From the NCBI GenBank assembly GCA_964447175.1, contig CAYURP010000037.1, positions 1 to 26,298 of the forward strand: 26,298 nt of DNA, written 5' to 3'. The notes under the pieces were generated by a model, which saw only the letters and a list, made by a program, of their open reading frames with translations, made no database searches and had not been told where the DNA came from. This stretch comes from CAYURP01 sp964447175. Lineage in GTDB: Bacteria; Zixibacteria; MSB-5A5; SM23-73-2. Shown one piece after another: positions 21,225-26,298 of the stretch. Position 1 is the first letter of the stretch. Each line of letters opens with the position of its first letter. The translations under genes were made by a program, and so were the position numbers.

Positions 21225-22514
21225 TCATTCTTTGTCGTAAACCACAAAGTGGAAGTAGTTACTCTGCACAGCGTTTCCGTCTTTGTCTTGGAAATAGACA
21301 AGAAGTTTTCCTGACCCACTCGTGGTGCTTACCATATAAGGGTTGCTACCAACTGGTGTCACAATGGTAATATAGTTCCGATAATGGTAGGTTATGCCAG
21401 TAAGGAAAATCTCGTAATGATTAGTCACGTACATCACGGAGTCCACATTCAAATCTTCTCGAAGCGTGGTATTATCGTAGGTACCCATGGCAACCACACC
21501 AATTGCTCCATTGATTTTACCGGTGACCTTCAAATTACCGTTTACGTGTAACTTTTCATCGGGACTCTCTGTTCCGATACCCACCTCACCTGTATTGGCG
21601 ATTGTCATGCGGTTAGTTGCATTTGTCTGAAACTTGAAACCCTTATTGTCCTCTGTACCAATGTACAGGTCGCCATTGGTTGCCTTTCTGATCCGAGCCT
21701 CAGTTACCCCTCCGAATTTGAAATCAAGCACGTCCTGCCTGGGCACGCCGGTGCCGTTGTCTATGGCAATGGTAGCAGAATTGGGGTCAGTGTTGTCGTA
21801 GTAGACTTCAAGTTTGGCAGCCGGACTTATGGTCCCGATGCCCACGTTGCCACCACCTTGGATTAACAGCCGATACTGATTATCAGTCATCAGGGAAAAA
21901 GTGCTGGTATTCAGAGTGCCGACGTTGAACTGACGGTCAGCTATAATATCTGCATTCCAGCTACCTCCAGTAAACTCGAGATCCGATCCTAAAACCGGCT
22001 GAATTGTGAGAGGCGATGTAGGATTTGATGTCCCGATGCCCACATTACCCGAGACCGCAGAATACATATCATTACCTGAGATGGTCCAGTCGCTGTCGGT
22101 TTCCGCACTTACTGCCTGGATGGCATAGGAGGCTGTGTCTGCCATTTTTGAGCGAAAAGCATATCCCACGCTGGTTAACTGAACCCGAGGTGTTAAGATC
22201 TCTCCTGGGCCTACGTCAATCTCCAACCAGTAATCCTCGTCAAAAGGCAATTCAAGGGGATCAACACTACCTAATTTGACGTTAAATAGACCATCGATAA
22301 TTTCTACATCATTTTGCGTTTCGTCCCACAGCATATTCCCTAAAGAGGATTGATCGTAAATCCTGAAGGTGATATCCAGGGTATCAGTCAAGGGAATTCC
22401 ACCTGTATCGGTCAGCATCCCCTGATAGTTGATCAGGTGGGGAATCTCACTCCAGCAGGGGATGGCAGCCGATATGAAAACTACTATGAGAGCAAGTATA
22501 AGGAGCTTTTTCAT
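21225..22514 (-). CDS. Modular surface fibre-like protein, paralogue 1 (429 aa)
   Basis: Exported protein with a signal peptide (about 1-22). Residues 24-125 hold an 'IPHLINYQGMLTD ... FRIYD ... LWDETQ.DVEI.DGLFNVKLG ... LTPRVQLTSVGYAF' module common on secreted proteins of FCB and other environmental bacteria. Three VGIG units follow (GNVGIGTSNPTSPLTI at 156-171, GNVGIGTISPAAKLEV at 222-237, GEVGIGTESPDEKLHV further on), a pattern shared with phage-tail and trimeric-fibre stalks. The C-terminal about 100 residues (after GVVAMGTYDN) differ from both neighbours and are probably the functional tip. AGGAGG lies 6 bases before the ATG at 22514; the in-frame GTG at 22517 is less likely. First intact member of a tandem family of three. 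Ligand unknown. Confidence 0.82.
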   Translation of the reverse strand: MKKLLILALIVVFISAAIPCWSEIPHLINYQGMLTDTGGIPLTDTLDITFRIYDQSSLGNMLWDETQNDVEIIDGLFNVKLGSVDPLELPFDEDYWLEIDVGPGEILTPRVQLTSVGYAFRSKMADTASYAIQAVSAETDSDWTISGNDMYSAVSGNVGIGTSNPTSPLTIQPVLGSDLEFTGGSWNADIIADRQFNVGTLNTSTFSLMTDNQYRLLIQGGGNVGIGTISPAAKLEVYYDNTDPNSATIAIDNGTGVPRQDVLDFKFGGVTEARIRKATNGDLYIGTEDNKGFKFQTNATNRMTIANTGEVGIGTESPDEKLHVNGNLKVTGKINGAIGVVAMGTYDNTTLREDLNVDSVMYVTNHYEIFLTGITYHYRNYITIVTPVGSNPYMVSTTSGSGKLLVYFQDKDGNAVQSNYFHFVVYDKE

Positions 22515-22644
22515 CACAAACCTCCTATTGGTTTGAGGGTTAATCTTTCTGTCTAATTAAATGGGAGTTCTTCCTTAAGGCAAGTAAAAAGTTAGGACGA
22601 ATCCAGATTTATATATGCTAATTGATGGTTAGTCATTAGTAAAA

Positions 22645-22672
22645 CCAGAACTAAAATTAAGTTAGGTTCTGG
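22645..22672. repeat. Degenerate copy of the 28-bp palindrome
   Basis: Outer arms CCAGAAC and GGTTCTGG are identical to 6352-6379 and the total length is also 28, while the core has lost its symmetry. Shared ancestry with 6352-6379 is likely. Confidence 0.6.
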
Positions 22673-22688
22673 TAATACAACTACTATT

Positions 22689-22747
22689 ATAGCTGCCCAA
22701 TTCATTGGGTTATTTAGCTCAGATTGTAGTTTCCTAATTTATTAGGC
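22689..22747 (+). repeat. Two GTAG-type hairpins (22689-22710, 22726-22747)
   Basis: The first has head ATAGCTG and stem CCCAAT-TC-ATTGGG. The second has head GTAGTTT and stem CCTAAT-TT-ATTAGG. The C-G to T-A change in the second stem is matched on both arms. Confidence 0.7.
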
Positions 22748-22774
22748 ATAATTTAATCTGACCATCAAGGTGCT

Positions 22775-22823
22775 GCGCATAAATCGGCGAACTACAAATC
22801 TGCTCGATGAATCAAACAACTAC
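22775..22823 (-). repeat. Two GTAG-type hairpins, inverted relative to the preceding pair
   Basis: Minus copies 22775-22795 (imperfect stem CGCCGAT-TT-ATGCGC) and 22802-22823 (stem ending ATCGAGC, left arm decayed). With 22726-22747 the first forms a facing pair like the one at 20824-20875. Confidence 0.65.
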
Positions 22824-22854
22824 AAATTCGTTTCATCTGTTGGGAATTATCACA

Positions 22855-22888
22855 AATAAAAAGCCCACCTCGATAACAAGATGGGCTT
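22855..22888 (-). terminator. Rho-independent terminator of the 693-aa fibre gene
   Basis: On the minus strand AAGCCCATC and GGTGGGCTT arms with a GTTATC centre (22861-22888), followed by TTTATTT. It lies 25 bases after the stop and is homologous to the terminator at 21136-21165. Confidence 0.82.
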
Positions 22889-22913
22889 ACATATTCTAAC
22901 TTACTAATTTTAA

Positions 22914-24995
22914 TTACTGTAGCATAACCAGCACCTGAATTATGCCGGTTCCAGATGATAGCGATCCCAGAGCTTTTCCCACAACTGTTCCAACCTTGGG
23001 GTCATCGTCCCGCATGGCATGTCCTGGAGTGCTGGAGGTAACCAAAAGATCGCCCGGATTTATAGCTCCGTTTTCTGCTGATACTTTACAGGGCACGATT
23101 CCCACCAGGGCAAGAGGTATCTCATTGAATTCAGCTGCCATGTCCTTCATGCTATAAGTCTCGGATTCCTCATCCCCTGCAGAAGGCTTATCCCATTCTC
23201 TCGGAGAAGCGACAAACCCGGGTTTAGTGCTGTATATTCCTGCTACCAGAGTTGAACGAGACCCGGATGATTTCAGAACCGATCTGGTATTATGGGGATC
23301 GATAACCATCACATCACCTGGTTCAGCAGTGGAAGCTCCAGCGCCAACCTCAATCATCTCCGCAAAATCGGTAGCCGGTGTATGCCAGCTGCCATCTGCA
23401 TATACATCTCCGTTCCCATTAACCTTAAACTCCACATCACTTCCGCGCTCACACTCAATGAACTGCATAGCATCGTTGGAGCCAGACGGTACCACGATCT
23501 GAAGTATGTCATTGTTACTAGGAACGTTTTGAGACCGTTCGAAATTAATTACCTGTAAAACGCTTCCGCTGTAGCTATTGGTAACATTAAGCGTTCTCTG
23601 AGTCGTGTTATCTGTCACATGCAACTTGCCCGTAGGATTTGACAATCCGATCCCAACATCCCCATCCCTGGTTACGGCAATCGAATACGAATAGGTATTA
23701 AATGCATCGTTAATCTTGCCCATGGTGAGGGTTGACCCGTCGGATCGGATATGAAAGTACTTTGCATCTGCAGCGTCATTGTAATCTCCCAAAACTAACA
23801 TTCCAAAGGTGCTACCATCTATCACTGTTTTCGTCAATGTTCCCCTGACGTGCAACTTCTCCGATGGGTTTATTACTCCGATGCCCACGTTACCCTGTCC
23901 GGCAATCATGACATCTCCACCAAAATCGTTTATGTACAGGTCAGCTGCACTACTGCCGTTCCTACCGTGGATTTCATTATTATCAAGTGTCACATGATTA
24001 CCTGAACTGTTTCCAATATTCACAATCCCGTCTGAGCTACCGCTGATGTTCCGTGTGCCATAAACATCCAGAACAGCATCCGGGCTGGTGGTGCCGATAC
24101 CGATGTCCCCATCACCCTCAGCCCGCAACCGGGTCAGGCCATTGGTCAGGATAGAGAAAACACCAGAGTTTGTGGTGCCCAGATTGAATTGTCGGTCAGA
24201 CATAATATCCGCATTGTTTCCACCGCCAGTAAACAGAATATCATAACCTGAAACCGGGTAAATGGTCAGTGGTGCTGTCGGGCCGGTGGTGCCGATACCA
24301 ATATTATTGCCAGATTGATACATTACTGAATTACCAATAGTGGTACCGCTGGTGAATTTAGGAATGTAATTAGCTCCGCCACTGCCGTCAATTTCACCAC
24401 CGGGAGCCTCCTGCCAGGTCCCCACTCCGGAACCATCCGAAGTCAAAACATAACCCGCCGAAGCACTCGGAGCCATCATGAACCCCGACATCTTAACCGT
24501 GCCCGCAACATCTAACTTCTCTGTTGGTGGCGCTGCCCCAATACCCACATTGCCAGATACCGAAGAATAGATGTTATCCCCTGAAACCGTCCAGTCTCCA
24601 TCAGATATAGCTGTCTCTGCCATATAGGCATAACCCACACTGGTCAACTGAATCCTGGGAGTGAGCTCAGGATCGGCATCCACCTTTATCCCTAAATATC
24701 TCTCAGCTCCCTCAAAAACTGAAGAGGGGATAGAAGTAGTGCTTCCCAGAATTACACTGAACAGACCATTATCCACCAGTACATCATTGTGCGTCTCATG
24801 CCACAAGGCTGACCCGCCTGAAGAAATACTGTAGATGGAAAAGGTGAGATCATAGCTGCCATTCAGCGGAATTCCACCATCATCGGTCAGCATCCCCTGA
24901 TAGTTGATCATATGGGGAATGGGATCAGTAGGTGCAAAAGCCAAACCTACGAGAAAAAACACCAGAACTGATGCTGCCAACAAAATTCGCCGCAT
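22914..24995 (-). CDS. Modular surface fibre-like protein, paralogue 2 (693 aa)
   Basis: Signal peptide at 1-20, then the INYQG module (28-125: PHMINYQGMLTDDGG, LTPRIQLTSVGYAY). Five VGIG units follow: GNVGIGAAPPTEKLDV (148-163), NNIGIGTTGPTAPLTI (230-245), GDIGIGTTSPDAVLDV (296-311), GNVGIGVINPSEKLHV (368-383) and GDVGIGLSNPTGKLHV (445-460). The C-terminal domain (about 535-693) runs from GSWHTPATDFAEMIEV and PGDVMVIDP to GDLLVTSSTPGHAMR and IIQVLVMLQ, a recurrent tip domain on VGIG fibres whose function I do not know. The frame is open to 25085, but AGAAAGGAG lies 5 bases before the ATG at 24995, where a signal peptide begins. Residues 240-290 and 389-450 match the two flanking paralogues respectively. 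Confidence 0.85.
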   Translation of the reverse strand: MRRILLAASVLVFFLVGLAFAPTDPIPHMINYQGMLTDDGGIPLNGSYDLTFSIYSISSGGSALWHETHNDVLVDNGLFSVILGSTTSIPSSVFEGAERYLGIKVDADPELTPRIQLTSVGYAYMAETAISDGDWTVSGDNIYSSVSGNVGIGAAPPTEKLDVAGTVKMSGFMMAPSASAGYVLTSDGSGVGTWQEAPGGEIDGSGGANYIPKFTSGTTIGNSVMYQSGNNIGIGTTGPTAPLTIYPVSGYDILFTGGGNNADIMSDRQFNLGTTNSGVFSILTNGLTRLRAEGDGDIGIGTTSPDAVLDVYGTRNISGSSDGIVNIGNSSGNHVTLDNNEIHGRNGSSAADLYINDFGGDVMIAGQGNVGIGVINPSEKLHVRGTLTKTVIDGSTFGMLVLGDYNDAADAKYFHIRSDGSTLTMGKINDAFNTYSYSIAVTRDGDVGIGLSNPTGKLHVTDNTTQRTLNVTNSYSGSVLQVINFERSQNVPSNNDILQIVVPSGSNDAMQFIECERGSDVEFKVNGNGDVYADGSWHTPATDFAEMIEVGAGASTAEPGDVMVIDPHNTRSVLKSSGSRSTLVAGIYSTKPGFVASPREWDKPSAGDEESETYSMKDMAAEFNEIPLALVGIVPCKVSAENGAINPGDLLVTSSTPGHAMRDDDPKVGTVVGKALGSLSSGTGIIQVLVMLQ

Positions 24996-25093
24996 CTTTT
25001 CTCCTTTCTGTACTTGCAGGATCATAATAACCCTGCTAAAGCAGTTAAAGGTGAATACTTTTATAGCAGTGATAAAGCTCGTCATTATCTTCT

Positions 25094-25121
25094 TAACTCT
25101 CTACTTTCTACTCTCTACTCT
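25094..25121 (-). repeat. Heptanucleotide array D: four 7-base units
   Basis: On the minus strand AGAGTAG, AGAGTAG, AAAGTAG, AGAGTTA, preceded by a degenerate GTGATAG unit. It lies between the stop of the partial fibre gene (25257) and the start of the next (24995). No strong terminator was found in this gap. Confidence 0.75.
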
Positions 25122-25256
25122 CTATCACCTTAATTCTTTTCTTCGACCTCCCATTCTTGTTTTAAGGTCATTTCCCACTTCCTGTTTCGATAAATTATGT
25201 AAAATCACTTTCGTTCGCAATCAGGTAAAAAACATTCAGTAAAACCATATACTCAA

Positions 25257-26298
25257 TTAATAGTGAGTAGGGAAGTACATTGCTACTACACTACCCTCGA
25301 AAAAGTCCATATCAGTAGATAATCCAGAAGAGATTTGAGCCCGGAAATAAAAAGTAGTGGATCCAGAGCCAGATACTGAGTATGTGTGAATCGCGGTTAT
25401 GGGTATATATGTGGTTCCATCAGCAACGGAAAGCGAGATACGGTTGTATGAGTCTGGAGTTCCAGTTGATGAGGTGGTCCACCCTGCCTGGATGTTGCCG
25501 GTGAACGATGCTACATCCCAGTCTGCATGTCCGGTTCCTATGCAGACCACGTATCCATCCCCAGGATGAGTAACCGTAACCGATTTAAGAGTGAGCCAGG
25601 ATGTACTTAGACTTGTTTGAGTTCCCAGCCCACTTGCATTAGAGTACTCAACACCGGGAACTTGACCCGTGATTGTGCCTGATATTTTCATATTTCCGGC
25701 CACCTCTAATTTTTCACTGGGGGTTGTAGTTCCTATGCCGATGTTGCCAGTGCTTCTATCCATTACGAAGGAGTTATACCAGACATTAAATGCATCATTG
25801 ACCTTGCCCATATACAGCTTCTCTCCATCCGATCTAATATAATGGTATTTGGCATCAGCTCCGTCATTATTATCACCAAAAACCACTGCGCCTCTTATAG
25901 AGCCATCTACTGTAATCTGCCCATAGCTTCCAGCGTCTCTGACATGAAGATTTGATCCTGGACTCGTGATCCCAATACCAACATTTCCAGATACTGCAGA
26001 ATACATATTATCCCCTGAAACAGTCCAATCGCTATCAGTACCAGAGGTCACCGCTGTCTCCGCTACATAGGCATAGCCTACACTGGTCAACCTGGTTCTG
26101 GGGGAGAGTTCTGCGTCGGGCCACACAGTAATCCCCATATACCTTTCGGCTCCACTGAAGACAGAGGCGGGGATTTCCAATATAACATTGAATAATCCGT
26201 CCAGCACCTCTTCATCGTTGTAATTCCCGGTCCACAATGCTGCTCCTCCCGAGGGAACATCATAGATCCTGAAAGTCAGATCATAAAGACCATTTAAT
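25257..26298 (-). CDS. Modular surface fibre-like protein, paralogue 3, N-terminus beyond window (at least 346 aa)
   Basis: The reading frame runs unbroken to the window edge. The visible part begins NGLYDLTFRIYDVPSGGAALW, the middle of the INYQG module, so the signal peptide and start lie beyond 26298; the internal TTG at 26237 is not a start. The module continues to SPRTRLTSVGYAY, followed by two VGIG units (GNVGIGITSPGSNLHV, GNIGIGTTTPSEKLEV). The C-terminal about 135 residues (after VPGVEYSNASGLGTQT) are rich in Ser, Thr and aromatic residues and look like a beta-sandwich tip of C1q/TNF-like character, unlike the tips of the two neighbours. This is inference from composition and strand pattern only. 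Confidence 0.8.
   Translation of the reverse strand, partial: LNGLYDLTFRIYDVPSGGAALWTGNYNDEEVLDGLFNVILEIPASVFSGAERYMGITVWPDAELSPRTRLTSVGYAYVAETAVTSGTDSDWTVSGDNMYSAVSGNVGIGITSPGSNLHVRDAGSYGQITVDGSIRGAVVFGDNNDGADAKYHYIRSDGEKLYMGKVNDAFNVWYNSFVMDRSTGNIGIGTTTPSEKLEVAGNMKISGTITGQVPGVEYSNASGLGTQTSLSTSWLTLKSVTVTHPGDGYVVCIGTGHADWDVASFTGNIQAGWTTSSTGTPDSYNRISLSVADGTTYIPITAIHTYSVSGSGSTTFYFRAQISSGLSTDMDFFEGSVVAMYFPTHY

Larger units (their letters stand above)
22518..22854. other. Intergenic region between fibre genes, REP-like cluster
   Basis: No gene is seen. It holds four GTAG-type hairpins and a degenerate 28-base palindrome. No clear promoter for the gene starting at 22514 was found (only a weak TTGCCT/TTAATT pair with 17-base spacing). 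Confidence 0.6.

Noticed and set aside
22553..22581. Promoter TTGCCT/TTAATT for the 429-aa fibre gene
   Set aside because: Spacing is 17 bases, but both hexamers match poorly compared with the four promoters listed.
21225..26298. Prophage tail-fibre region
   Set aside because: VGIG stalk units also occur in phage fibres, but each intact gene has a signal peptide and its own ribosome binding site, and no phage structural, lysis or integrase gene is nearby.

Overview
The window looks like a chromosome segment of an uncultured Gram-negative bacterium of the FCB superphylum (a Zixibacteria, KSB1, Marinimicrobia or Cloacimonetes-like lineage; the exact phylum cannot be fixed from sequence alone). 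The reasons are two large exported proteins with C-terminal FlgD-like/type A sorting domains (YPNPFN or YPNP start, final lysine-rich strand), a PorV/PorQ-type outer-membrane protein, a TonB-dependent receptor with a carboxypeptidase-regulatory N-terminal domain, and 'INYQG.LTD' surface proteins with VGIG repeats. Nearly all genes are on the minus strand, with good Shine-Dalgarno sites and several near-consensus sigma70-type promoters.

Layout. 1-482: two tiny overlapping plus-strand ORFs; the second looks like the broken start of a CHC2-type primase. 483-2695 (minus): dxr-rseP, translationally coupled, with a promoter in front of dxr. 2945-5935 (minus): secreted subtilisin-like protease with a sorting domain and its own terminator. 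5984-6598: gene-poor and packed with perfect hairpins. 6634-8922 (plus): GT-C-type membrane glycosyltransferase fused to TPRs, with a promoter placed so that the mRNA is probably leaderless. A bidirectional terminator separates it from the minus-strand operon 17958-8999: TonB-dependent receptor with an array of EF-hand-like loops, sorting-domain protein, PorV-like barrel, lipoprotein. 18000-18574: that operon's promoter plus palindromes. 18575-20604 (minus): acyl-CoA dehydrogenase and a LipM/LplA-family protein. 21225-26298 (minus): three paralogous modular fibre-like surface proteins, the last cut by the window edge.

How it fits together. Most of the coding capacity is devoted to the cell envelope: the site-2 protease RseP, a sorting-domain protease, a receptor/barrel/lipoprotein operon and three surface fibres. 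The protease and the 877-residue operon protein share a domain (about 180-230 residues) between otherwise unrelated architectures, which ties the two loci together. A type IX-like secretion route is inferred from the sorting domains and PorV-like protein; no core secretion gene lies in the window.

The most unusual non-coding content is (i) a family of about 22-bp hairpins beginning with GTAG, in at least 11 copies in three intergenic regions, with compensatory stem changes and inverted pairs like REP/REPIN elements; (ii) four heptanucleotide arrays (AGAGTAG/AGAGTTA on the coding strand) at or just after gene ends, one of which encodes the C-terminus of the acyl-CoA dehydrogenase; and (iii) several other repeated perfect palindromes. 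No tRNA, rRNA, CRISPR array or transposase was seen.
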